A stretch of 64,000 bases of DNA, taken from Owenia fusiformis (lineage: Eukaryota > Annelida > Polychaeta > Sabellida > Oweniidae). Numbering within the stretch: position 1 is the first letter of the stretch; each line of letters opens with the position of its first letter. Under the pieces are notes generated by a model that did no database searches, was not told where the DNA came from, and was given only the letters and a program-made list of their open reading frames with translations. The stretch is taken from positions 14,772,931 through 14,836,930 of the forward strand of contig CAIIXF020000003.1 of the NCBI GenBank assembly GCA_903813345.2, given 5' to 3'. Positions 36,341-50,704 of the stretch are shown piece after piece. The translations under genes and the position numbers were made by a program.

Positions 36341-36740
36341 TGAAACAGATGTTGTTACTCTAAGGTCACCAAACCTATTGAAACTACTTTTGAGGGATAA
36401 GTCGCTGTAACTAAATGTTCGAAATTGGTGTTAAAGGTCAAATACGTATTCAGGTCAAGGTCACCTTATACGTACAATATTCAGCATTGGTGTTATATGT
36501 CAAGGACGTTTTGAGGTCAAAGTCACCTGATGGTTAAAATTACATACTAGTAGTGAGGTTACCCGACAACATAGTAACTATACATCCATAGTAAGGTCAC
36601 AAGAGGTCAAAACAGATCAAAAGGTCAAGTTCATCCTTAAGTCAAGGTCGATATATAGGTATTTCATTTTTTGTTATTACAGTGTTCCTAGAAACACATA
36701 TCACGCTTAAAGGTCAATGTCAAACGCCAGTAAATGTTTG
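36341..36740. repeat. cluster of AGGTCA half-sites
   Basis: At least ten AGGTCA or AAGGTCA words, both isolated and in groups (TCAGGTCAAGGTCACC, GAGGTCAAAGTCACC, CAAAAGGTCAAGTT, TTAAGTCAAGGTCG). The spacing is irregular. TCAAGGTCA resembles nuclear-receptor (ERR/NR5A-type) sites, but such stretches also occur as dispersed repeats (see 1-50 and 50095-50150), so a regulatory role is not shown. Confidence 0.5.
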
Positions 36741-37418
36741 TTCAACTTCTTGGTAATTTTATATTGCCCTCTATATCTACAGTATTCATGGAATACAAAA
36801 ATTATGACCCCGGAAATTTTACGAGGATCTAATAACAAATATCATTGTCCTTAAACCTCCAAACTTCAATCGTGCAAAGGGTTATGAAAAGGGAACTATA
36901 TATTCTTGAGGGTACCGTCATTCTACACGTCTATTTTCCTCAAAACAGTGCTAACTTCTAAATATGATTAAATGTTGACCGGATATAGTAAAAACAATGT
37001 TAGGCTATGCAGTTATAAGAAACAACACATCCTCAGCACAAATGTAATTGATCACCATCTCCAACTTTGGCATAGGCCTATATGCTGAGGTCTTATTTTC
37101 TAACGGTCGTGTTAAAATGTGTTCATAATGTTATTTTTCAAATGTATTATATTACTTTATAACATGTATGCCATTAACGATAATCGAATTCGACCCATAG
37201 TGTAACAATATATCAAAAACCCATTAGCCATTAATAATTTTTTGTCCCAATTAATTTTCTATCACCTTCTAATCAGGGCCATGGTTCTTTGTTTTACACT
37301 GCTTATTGTTTAATCTTTTTTTCAGTTTTAAGTTCTTATTGAAGAAATAGACTCGAAGAATGATATTATTTGATTTGCATTCACATCATTAATAGAGCAG
37401 ACTCCTGGTTTTAATCTA
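36741..37418. other. intergenic, nothing identified
   Basis: No gene or clear repeat seen. Confidence 0.4.
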
Positions 37419-37849
37419 CACTGGTGATCCACTCGATTACGCTGGTTACCGAAACGGTTCGTTTTGGTAACAAAATGTCGGAACGTCGAAGGTACGATTT
37501 TTCTCTTTTCCTTATTTCACACGTTGTAGGCAGAATTCCCACGACATTTTTTAACACAAACGTGTATCAGTATCATATGTTTAAGAAAATGTACATATGT
37601 GCGATCAAATAGTTCAGAAGACAACAGAATCGTCGATTTAATTCTTCACTTAAGTTACATAAAAGGTTTTTCGAAAAACAGTTAAGATCTGCACTTTTAA
37701 TCAAAACCGTTTATGTAACTTAAGTGAGGGATTAAATCGACGATTCTTTTGTCTTCTGAGCTATTTTTTCGCAAACATGAACATTTTCTAAAACATATGT
37801 TTCTGAGATACGTTTGTGGTAACCAGCGTAATCGAGTGGATCACCAGTG
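37419..37849. mobile_element. GGTAACC foldback element, copy 3
   Basis: 431 bp. Ends CACTGGTGATCCACTCGATT and AATCGAGTGGATCACCAGTG; flanked on both sides by ATCTA, a probable 5-bp target duplication. The right arm lacks part of the sequence seen in copy 2 (between CATATGTTTC and GGTAACCAGC). Confidence 0.88.
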
Positions 37850-39150
37850 ATCTAGGGCTTAGCTAGAATGAAAATATCGAGGCGAGGCATGTGTTAATAG
37901 GCGAGGCAAAGGAGCGGTATCTATATGGAGAACTTTTTGAACACACGTTTCTCCTAAATCAGTCATAAAAAAATCTAAAAATTTAACACATCGTCAATTT
38001 AATGGTCATCTTTTGAATGGTAACAATATAATTTGATATATATACTTGTACTTTCATCTATATTGTTTTAGAAAACACATCAAACTATAACTATATATGT
38101 ATAACTATATAATATTGAGAGGTTAAAAACATGTTGTATAATATGTTATTTTGTTCAACAAGGTTCGGAAAGACATTTTATTTCATTCTCAAGAATTGGT
38201 AGAAAGGAGCAAAACAATTGCACTAAAAAAAAGTTAACAAAAACAGTTATATAAACTATTTCTAGATTTTTTTTCGCTTTAAAATTGTTGTCAATCAGTC
38301 AACATTACATAAAACAACGTGTTTTTATAGAATGTTTTCAATGATTGGTTTAAGAGAAAAACATTGTTGAATTCAGTTCTCCATATCGATACCACTCCTT
38401 TAAACTAAGGTGTGGTGTTCAATTATCAACAGTCGTGGAAAAACAAAGTTAATTTCTATATGATTTGACCCCCTCCTCATCTTTCAAAATTTTGATTTGT
38501 CTTTCACTACCCTCCGCTCTAAAGACACTAACTTCGTTATTCCAGATCTGTTGATAATTTGACACCATCCTTAAATGAGAAATATTACTTGGAGATAATT
38601 TCAACACAAAAATTCTGTGAACTTTATTTATTTTTTTTATTTATTTATTCATATACATTTCAACAACAAATGCATGTAGTAAACGGGTGACACTACTTGT
38701 GTATATACCCGTGTTTATAATCATACGTGTAATGTACAGATTGGGGACTGCTTGTGTGATGAATGCTACTATCTATGTCTGACTTTATATTGTCTGCGCC
38801 CATAATGTAAGATTTGATAAGTTTGCAGCCTGGAGTTCCATGTGGGTCTAACGTGCTAAACATTTGGATGCTTGTATTCCTAAATAACAATGGATAACAA
38901 ATTATGAAAAAGACCATTCATTTGTTCAAATGGCCAAATAAATAAATTTAAGTTTGTAGATAAAAATCCCATGCTGGACCATTATGGCCCATTATGACGT
39001 TCCATCATGTAAACAGGCACATCTCTCAGAGTTCAGCGAAACAGTTCTTAGTGTCCATCAGAGCCTTGTCATCCAGATTCAACAGTTCTTTTTTGTAGAT
39101 AATATTATATCTGAATTTCAAGACATCTTATAACGTTTTGAGGGATAAAT
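37850..39150. repeat. intergenic; inverted relative of 54060-54330
   Basis: CATTTTATTTCATTCTCAAG with neighbours at about 38150-38220 is the reverse complement of a stretch at about 54160-54260 (CTTGAGAATGAAATAAAATA), and matching continues to 38400/54120 (ATCGATACC). A T-rich tract is at 38622-38652. No gene. Confidence 0.5.
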
Positions 39151-39535
39151 TGATTAAATGTTGTGATATGAGTGATATGTACAAAATAAGTATATGGAGA
39201 ACAATATGAGTGATTGATATGTTTGAAGATATATATGAAGAACGATATGAGTGATATATTTAACATAAGTACATGAAGAACGATATGAGTGATATATTTG
39301 AAAAAATATTATATAAAGAACGATATGAGTGATATATTTAAAACGAATATATGAGAAACGATATGAGTGATATATTTACAATAGAGATATGAGAAACGAT
39401 ATGAGTGATATATTTACAATAACTACTTTATATGCGAAACGATATGAGTTATATATTTAAAATAGAGATATGAGGAACGATATGAGGGATATGTTTAAAA
39501 TAAATACACGTGGAACGATTTGAGAATTATATTTA
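39151..39535. repeat. ~40-45-bp minisatellite
   Basis: About eight units of GAACGATATGAGTGATATAT followed by TTAAAATAxxTATATGA-type spacer. Located ~170 bp beyond the stop codon of the sulfotransferase gene on its 3' side. Confidence 0.8.
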
Positions 39536-39701
39536 TATTGATTAATTAATTGTCGTGTCTAGTGATACCACAAAAATATGGGAATATGAACTTCTCAAAG
39601 GATCGACTACAACCATGACATCTATCTAAGTTAGATCATCATCTGTTATACTTTCTTTTCAATATCATATTTTTGAATCAGTTTTAATATCTTAAGTTGT
39701 G

Positions 39702-42524
<2,823 letters not shown>

Positions 42525-42657
42525 TTCCTTTTGTACTTTTGATACTTGTACTTTTTCCAGCTACATTTTACCGTCTAGTCTAAATGTACTCCGTTTCTAA
42601 TTAATGCACGACTCAGAATGAGAGATTTATATCTACAATCTTCAAATACAGCTTAAC

Positions 42658-43160
42658 CACACCGGAATAGCCTGACAACGGTAAAGTCAATGACCGTTGT
42701 CACAAATGGCGGACATAACCGTCGCTTCAACTCTTCAATCACTTGGTCCTCATTTCATAGGACTTCGCTAATTCTGTGCATGTATTAAGCTCTTATGATG
42801 ATGTATCATATGAAATCCCAATTTTGATCAAATTGGGTCGTGAATCGCCAAAATATAGCGTCTTCGATATCCTCAATGACAACAGAATCAGAATTTGAAA
42901 TAATTTACAAAGACAACGGCATATGGCAATACAGTGTCCGTTGTCCCGTATCTCATTTTGATCGGTTAAATCATATGATAGAACATTATTAACTGTACAA
43001 TGAGTATAAAGACACTTTTATTGATTGTTGTTCCCGATGAATTTAGCCTAGGTGCTCTATAAAACATACAGTTAATGAAAATCTAACTGAAAAACGGTTA
43101 TATGTCCGCCATTTGTGACAACGTTTTCTGACTTAACCGCTGTCAGGCTATTCCGGTGTG
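42658..43160. mobile_element. MITE with ~70-bp TIRs just upstream of the SULT gene
   Basis: Left CACACCGGAATAGCCTGACA and ACAAATGGCGGACATAACC; right their mirror GGTTATATGTCCGCCATTTGT and TGTCAGGCTATTCCGGTGTG (21-base word shortened by one in practice). It begins only ~130 bp before the SULT start codon, inside the likely promoter. The interior is non-coding. Confidence 0.85.
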
Positions 43161-43574
43161 TAAACGTTATCGATACAGGTTAAAGTTCAATAATGTACTA
43201 TTAGATATTAAGTTTAGTAATAGACTGAGGCCCATGGATACGTTATAAAATGTTAAAAATGTCCCCTGTTGTACTGAGTCGGTAATATATGTAATATGTA
43301 GTGTCCTGTACATATATATTTAAATAGATTTGCATCTGTCCCAAGCTATTTTTTAATATTGTTGTGTATTAGAATTAGCCTACAGAATTACTTTAAAATA
43401 AATAATGTACATCAATTGATTTGTAAAAACGTTAACGTGGGGTTATTGGCAAGGTTTTAGTTGCTCAGGGAGCAAGGGACGATGTACATGTACAGTTAGA
43501 AAAAATACAATTTGTATTTTATATAGCACTTTGTCGTGTGAGTTTGTAATTTTATCAACTACAACTTTGTGTTA

Positions 43575-43757
<183 letters not shown>

Positions 43758-43888
43758 TTAGCACTGTTTTGAAGAATGTGAACCTATAGAATTATGGTAC
43801 TCCGGGTGATTTTCCTCTTCGTTGCATTTACTTATGATGTACATCGTATCGTATCGTATAAATATATCGCATCGTATAAAGATAAGTA

Positions 43889-44022
43889 GAGGATATCCTA
43901 TGATTTATGAGTGATATGATTTTTATCCACGAATGAATATGATATCTGCACGAGCGAGCGTAGCAGATATCAATATCCATGAGTGGATTAAAATCATATC
44001 ATGAGTAAATCATATGATGTTC
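43889..44022. mobile_element. hairpin MITE, AGGATATCCTATGAT family, copy 1 (intron 4)
   Basis: GGATATCCTATGATTTATGA and ATCATATGATGTTCTT form the ends; GTGATATGATTTTTATCCAC pairs with GTGGATTAAAATCATATCAT around GCACGAGCGAGCG. Same architecture as 48577-48720 and, decayed, 55231-55420. Confidence 0.75.
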
Positions 44023-45014
44023 TTTTTATTCTATAGTTAAAGTCATCATCAGAATCGTCGGAAAGTCCGAAGTAGCAAAAATCCATAAACCATCGCATAC
44101 GGCGCCGTATGTCATGGCTAAAAAACCGTATGCTATGGTTAAGTGAAAATTTGTCAAAAATATCATATTTTACCACTGATTACAAAAATACCGTTTTTAT
44201 TTTCACATGTTATCCTATGAATATCATGCTAACTATGGAATAAATGAAAAATATTTGTAATCAGATTCCTGTACAGACCAATCGAGAAAGTCCCAATAAG
44301 TGAATAAACCAACGGAGACTCATAATCTTACACACACTCTTCAAAATACACGTAACCACCTCTCTAATACTCCCCTCAGATATTTGTATAAGGGAAGTGT
44401 TTAAAACAATTTTTTGCCATCTTTTTCAGAAAATAAAATTAGTATTGTAATGAAAACATTGTCCGAGTGTTTTTTAAAGGAATGCTTCCTCCATTTTAGT
44501 AAATTTCATAACATTTTAATTCAAACCTTTCCTAAACATAGTCCCATCTTTAGTTTTCCATGCCTCTTTTACATCAAATTTCTCGGTTTGTTGCTTCATG
44601 GTATTAAAACTCGTCTTTTCTGCAATTTCCTGCAAGAAGTTTTCATCTGCTGGACACCCAAGAAAGGAAGCCATCTTTTTTAGCATGGGTATAAATTCCT
44701 TAAATATTAAAGAAAACCTATTTAAACTTTGTTATATAATATAAGTAGATACGATTCTGTATGCAGAACAAATTCATGTCAATGGCAATCTTTAACATAC
44801 ACGAAACCAAATAAAATATCACAAAATTTGATTGTATTCTCGTCGAGAATTTGGTTTTTGTTGACAAAAAAGAATTATTTTATTTTGAGAAAATTAAAAA
44901 AGTAGCGTTAAAGGGTGAGGCTACTAAAATGCACTGCAGAGAAAACTTTAGCAAGGCATTAACATGATTTATGTCAACTCGTAGGTATCGTAATATGTGT
45001 TGCCAATTATATGC

Positions 45015-45344
45015 TTAAAGGCAGGGCTCCACTATAAAAGCAGAATGTCAGTTAGAAAATGATGTAATAGGATGTTTGAAAATTTAAATGTTCACAGAAT
45101 CTGACACCTCAGACCTGTTTTTCCATATATCTCTAGTATTTTTGCACGGAATCAGCTAAACTTTGTCACAATTATTCATGAATATATTCTGAATCTGATG
45201 ATGGTTTTAAATTTAAATAGTATTTCCTATCTGGCTTGAAAATGTAAATTGATATATAAAACTGTTACAGCAGTTATATAATAATCTGCATCAAAATTGG
45301 GTTGTAGTTTAATTTACCACATGGTAAGGAATCCCTGCCTTTAA
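45015..45344. mobile_element. MITE with TTAAAGGCAGGG ends (intron 3)
   Basis: 330 bp, ends TTAAAGGCAGGG and CCCTGCCTTTAA perfect inverted repeats. Interior AT-rich, not self-complementary. Confidence 0.75.
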
Positions 45345-45916
45345 ACTCACGAACGTTTGTCTTTATAATTAAGTTCATTGTAAAATCTCACGTCAGGCAA
45401 TTTTTCCCTTTGAAGTCCCCATTTAATTTCCCCCGTCCCATGCAAACACGAGAGAAAATAGAAATTATGTGAAAAATGATTACAAACTTGAAAGATATTT
45501 AACTTGAAATGTGAACAAAATGTTAATTTTTAAAATGGCCAGGTTTAGATTAGCAAGCCATAGTGAGACAGTGAGACACGTGAGAAAGAAAAAAGATGGT
45601 TCTAAACATAATCGACTTTAAGTAAAGACAGAATTTGTGGTCAAAATTTGCAATAGGGGGAAGTGGAAGATGAAAAGCATTTTCTTCTTTTATGCGATGG
45701 TTATAAAAATTGCAAATATAATTATTTTAACAATCCAAGTGGATGAAGAAATATTTAAGTTTTAATGATTTCAGATGATTACGAAGATGAAAACGAACTG
45801 ATGCAATTTATAAATTAACTTTTCGATCAACGTCTAGAGCTATTTGAAAAAGGAATAAACTAGTTTGTAAGATAGTCATATTTAAATATTTGTTTAACAA
45901 TGCATTATATTTAGAG

Positions 45917-46028
45917 GTTATGTCACTATGACGTGAAATATGCCTGAGTTCTCCCAATATAGGCCGACCTTGGGAGGCTCTATATTTGGGCAAGAACGAA
46001 GGCATATTTCACGTCATAGTGACATAAC
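45917..46028. mobile_element. 112-bp hairpin element (intron 3)
   Basis: GTTATGTCACTATGACGTGA plus AATATGCCT mirrored by AGGCATATT plus TCACGTCATAGTGACATAAC; arms ~45 bp with a few mismatches. Confidence 0.85.
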
Positions 46029-47094
46029 TGATGTATTACATGCCTTTGTTCCCATGGTTACTTTGTATCAATGACGTGACGTCATGATATTATCATGGTT
46101 ATTAAAGAAATCTAATATCAAAACGAGGTAAGCGGGCTATATCAGGGTAATCGGGCAATATCGGTGGATATAGCTCGCTAACTTTCCCATTGACTTCCAT
46201 ACAAATGCTTCGCTAGGTATGTAATACATAAATGTATAACTTTATAATTATGTCTTGGAATTGTTTATGTGAAGGAATTGTTTTGGCTTGAAACACAATA
46301 AAATTTTGAATCTTGAATCTTGCAAACAGATATTGCCAATATTGTTGGGATGGAATCATAACATGTCTATCTCAATTAAAAACAGTTTTTGCAAATTCGT
46401 GTTGAGATCTGATACGGCCGCCGGTTGCTAAAAAATATGTCACCACTGATAGTGTCACAATTGTAGTGACACTAAAATGGAGAAGAGATCTTTCATCTTA
46501 TTTGGTATGCATTGAAGGCATTGTAAAACAGTTATGACGACTGACGAATTACATTTATAGCTTTCTAGATGACAAATTGTCAAACCTTCGAGCAGTAAGG
46601 TATTTTCAGGTAAACGAGTATTGTTATAAATATTATGACACTAAGGTGAACCTTTTGTATCGTTGGGGAATTCCCTAGGATAAGGGAATTTTTTATCCCA
46701 ATGAATCTTTAATCAGATCCGACATGACACGATATTTCAGAAATTATATAATTATATGAGAAACTAAATTTATCACATGCTCTGTAAAATTCCAGTAATC
46801 TGATTGGTTGATTACCGTGTGAGTTTTCCCGTCTCACACGGCCGTCTCACACGTTACTAGAGGCAACCAGTGATGATCAATAGCAACGATGTGACGTCAC
46901 TGATTATATCACTTCTAGCTAAGGAAAACAATATGACGTCATACTATTTCACACACAAGTACGAATACAACGGTATGACGTCATATTGTTTCAAAGCGAA
47001 ATCAAAAATTATAGTAGTTACCAGAAGTACTGAACACAATCATAACTGACCAAATCAAAATGATTCAAAATTCCTAGACATGTGATAAAATCGT

Positions 47095-47234
47095 CATCAC
47101 ACGTTTCAGCTTATGTGATACAGGAAATATTCCACTCGGGTAACAATGTATCACCACTCAAGCTTCGCTTTCGTGGATGATACAGTATTACCTTTCGTGG
47201 AATATTTCCTGTATCACATGCTGAAACGTGTGAT
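47095..47234. mobile_element. 140-bp hairpin element beside exon 3
   Basis: TCACACGTTTCAGCTTATGT and GATACAGGAAATATTCCAC are mirrored by GTGGAATATTTCCTGTATC and ACATGCTGAAACGTGTGA. It ends ~40 bp from the exon 3 donor of the sulfotransferase pseudogene. Confidence 0.85.
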
Positions 47235-48299
47235 AACTGATAATATTGCACGAGGGTTTCCCACATGAATTTACCTTTTTAAGATCCTCGTAATGTATCC
47301 ACAAAACATTTGGATTGTCCTTTGTTCCTTTCCACCAAGTGGTGACGTGGTCAAACCACGAGGAGTACTCGACTACAACATACAACACAATTTGTTATGA
47401 TAAGCATTGTACGATGGCCGAAACGAACATTTCAAATACTGAGTTAATCGTTCTACTTGTCATACTTTCGGCCATGATGTATGATGACAAAATGTATCAT
47501 TTATACTTTTTAACCTATGAAAATGCTCTTTTAGGCTACACGATTCTTCGTTTTCTTTGTGGCAACATATGTTGTCAATAATGCTTTGAAACATTGAAAA
47601 ATGTGAGGTACTGTTGCCGCTTTCAGTTTTTGGTACAATTTAATCTTGGAAATCACAAACCTTCACCTCTGAAAAATGAACAAATCTGCAAAAATTATTT
47701 TTTCAAGAAAAGGTTTATGATTTAATTGCTAAACGAATAGACGCACGGTATGGTAAAATATGTCACGTATTCTACGAATTTTTTTTAGCCGATTCTCTCC
47801 TTAGGTATAAGATCTATTAACAAAAGGCGCAACGCCACCAACGTGCAAAAGTCAATGTTTTTGCTTTAAATCAAGCATCAACGGTCTACACAACCTGCAA
47901 TAAATATTTGTAAGTGACATTATCATCATAAAATTAATGACCGTAATGACTTTACAAAATATGTTTCCATACGTTGTATAATTAGGTTAATAATGAAACA
48001 ACTTTAGTAACTGCTTACTCGAAAACGTGCATGTCCAAATAAAAATATGATGCGATGTCTACATTTTTATGATAAGTCTTCAAAAAATAAAAACTATTAT
48101 ACACATAAAAAGATAAACGCTCTCTGTATCCAAAACCGACCGTACATAACAGATGTATTTCATACCTACTGATGTTCTAGGTACGATATATACCCTATAA
48201 AGTTCCAAAATTCAAAAATATACTTAAGATACGCATTTTCTTGGTGTTATAAAGTGTTTTTTTAAGTTTGTGAGATTTTCAAACTCATATAACTCATAT

Positions 48300-48465
48300 T
48301 TTGAAAAATAAAATTTGAAAAAAAAATTTGAAAAAATGTGAAAAAAATTTTTTGAAAAAAATGTGAAAAAGTTTTTTTTTAAAATTTTGCCAAAAAATGT
48401 GAAAAAAATTCAAAAAAAAATTTGAAAAAAAAATTGAAAAAATTGTGAAAAAAAATTTCAAGAGC
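48300..48465. repeat. A-rich low-complexity tract
   Basis: Repeating GAAAAAAATTT, TGTGAAAAAAATT type words. Followed by a GC-rich stretch (GAGCGGGACCGGGATGG, CCATCCCGCCCCGGG) that could form a small stem. Confidence 0.8.
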
Positions 48466-48576
48466 GGGACCGGGATGGATACAGCGTGTACCCATCCCGC
48501 CCCGGGCCTTGGCTAGATACAGTATATATTCCCGCTCGTTATGTACCTAGAACCTCAGTAAATATGAAATACTTAT

Positions 48577-48720
48577 AGGATATCCTATGATTTTGAGGAA
48601 TATCATTTTTATCTACGAGGTGATATTGATATCTGCACGAGAGAGCGAAGCGAACGAGTGCATATATCAATATCACCGAGTAGATTAAAATGATATTCTG
48701 AAAAAATCATAGGATGTTCT
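48577..48720. mobile_element. hairpin MITE, AGGATATCCTATGAT family, copy 2
   Basis: AGGATATCCTATGATTTTGA and TCATAGGATGTTCT ends; AATATCATTTTTATCTACGA pairs with GTAGATTAAAATGATATT around GCACGAGAGAGCGAAGC. Nested in X2. Confidence 0.8.
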
Positions 48721-48816
48721 TATTATCCTACACTTACAAGGAGTGTACTGAATGTATAATATCATTGTAAAATTAATTCCATGCCAAATAGAGTCAATTT
48801 GGCGGGAAATCAACAA

Positions 48817-48915
48817 GCGGAGTATATCGTCACAATATCCTCCGCATACTGGGTTTTCCGGAGTATATCGTCACGATATCCTCCGCCCGGAGTATATCGT
48901 TACGATATCCTCCGT
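48817..48915. repeat. three tandem ~28-bp palindromes
   Basis: CGGAGTATATCGTCACAATA..TCCTCCG at 48818, CGGAGTATATCGTCACGATA..TCCTCCG at 48859 and CGGAGTATATCGTTACGATA..TCCTCCG at 48889. Each unit is nearly its own reverse complement. Confidence 0.8.
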
Positions 48916-50079
48916 ATATTCATTTTGCCAATAAATATCAAATTTATTTTTTCATGTTATTATACATTTAGTACACTAAGTGTAGGATAAAACTTGTTAT
49001 CAATTCCTAACCCATTGTAATTGAGGAGAAAATGGGAAAATTTGGATATAAAGTGAAGTAACATCTCTCATCATGTCGTATAGACATTTTGCTCCCCCCT
49101 CCGTCCCCTCCCCCCTCCGCCCCATTTTAATTATTTTCGATTATTTTTTATACAACGTATGGAAACGTATTTTGTAAAGTCATTAATTTTATGATGATAA
49201 TGTCACTTACAAATATTTATTGCAGGTTGTGTAGACCATTGATGCTTGATTTGAAGCAAAAATATTGACTTTTGCACGTTGGTGGCGTTGCGCCTTTTTC
49301 AATAGATCTTATACCTAAGAAGAGAATCGGCTAAAAAAAATTCGTAGAATACGTGACATATTTTACCATACCGTGCGCCTATTCGTTTAGCAATTAAATC
49401 ATAAACCTTTTCTTGAAAAAATAATTTTTGCAGACTTGTTCATTTTTCTACCAGAAATTGCTTGCTCACCCCCCCTCCGTCCCATTTTCACGATCACCAA
49501 CCGTGCATAAGCTAGATGTTTATTTGCAAACGTACCCCGTTTCAAAATGGAATCCTTCACATTTTAGGTACGTTATTCTCATAATTCATTTCTTTATACG
49601 AAAGAAAACTAAAAAAACACAAACCTTCGCCTTCGATAAACGATTCATAAAAGTCCGAGAAAGTGCCGTCATAGTCCAATACCTTAAGACCCTTTGTGTG
49701 ATTGTAAAATGAAACAGCAGTGTCTTTTGGGTTACGTACAAGATAAATATGTTTACAGGGCTTTTTGAATGCTTCTTTAGGCATCAGATGAAATGGTAAA
49801 TGTGTCAATATCAACCTAGGGGACGGCAGATTGTCAAACACTGATATTCTACGCCATTCAAAGAATGCATCAAACTTGTTAGTCGATGTGCTTTTACCAT
49901 TGGGACCTGCCTATAGTTGACTCATAATTTCGTATGTCCAATGGTGGCCTGAAAACAGTAAATCCCATTCTTAAGATTTCTTTCATCTTTACTCGACTTC
50001 ATCTCAGTTTCCGCCTTTATCCTTGTGAGAATGTGAGCGTGAGAGTACGTAAGTATAAATGTAGTATAGCGTACTTGAA

Positions 50080-50160
50080 TGGTCATCGAATTGAACTAGG
50101 TCGAGGATCGTGAAGGTCAAAGCTTTAGAGGTCAAGGTCACATTTATAATCCGATATCAT
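50080..50160. repeat. AGGTCA half-site cluster in intron 1 of the pseudogene
   Basis: AACTAGGTCGAGG, GTGAAGGTCAAAG and TAGAGGTCAAGGTCACA within 60 bp; same word type as 36341-36740. Confidence 0.5.
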
Positions 50161-50704
50161 CAATCTGCACGAAAGCTCATAGAAATGTAGGAGAATTTGT
50201 AATTATTATGGACGATATTCTATAATTACTTAAATTAAAACCTGGACAAACACCGGTATTTGTATTTGCTTCCTTGAGTAAAGTATCCTAATCAAATGCA
50301 AATACTGTACCCTTAATCGAACACAGAGAACATTTAATAAACGTTTGACACCTATTTTCAATCCTACCTGCCTTAGCGTAAGAATCAATGAAAACGTCAT
50401 CGGGTCTAACTTTAAAATGCGAAGCTTCCTCCAACCATTCGGCCCAAGTTGTGGAATCCTCCAGCCCTAACATTTGTCGCTTAGGCCAGAAATTAGGCCA
50501 CAAGATCCCTGCTTCAAGTTGAAGTCTAATACCACGCAATCTTACGGTATTAGGACTATCTTCCAGAACCGTAGCTTTGTCCTCATTTGTAACATCTTCA
50601 GGACGTTTATCTTTCGAATCATCTTTATTCGTATTTTCCGATTCTTCATCCATCAGATGCGCTTGTTTCTCGTATTTTGAATCATTTCCGGGTGATTCAT
50701 CCAT

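Larger units (their letters stand above)
47671..49498. mobile_element. long-TIR element (copy X2) in SULT pseudogene intron 2
   Basis: Relative of X1 (23009-26016). The right arm includes the C-run end CCCCCCCTCCGTCCC followed by CACGATCACC at 49498; the left arm starts further in (GAAAAATGAACAAATCTGC), so the left end is truncated. Arms share GCGCACGGTATGGTAAAATA and AAATATTTGTAAGTGACATT with each other, and differ from X1 by scattered substitutions. The interior holds an A-rich low-complexity tract (48300-48465), a hairpin MITE and three short palindromes. No transposase. Confidence 0.8.

Noticed and set aside
39151-39535. CRISPR-like spaced repeats
   Set aside because: Repeats and spacers are both similar, AT-rich and variable in length; this is a minisatellite in an animal genome.
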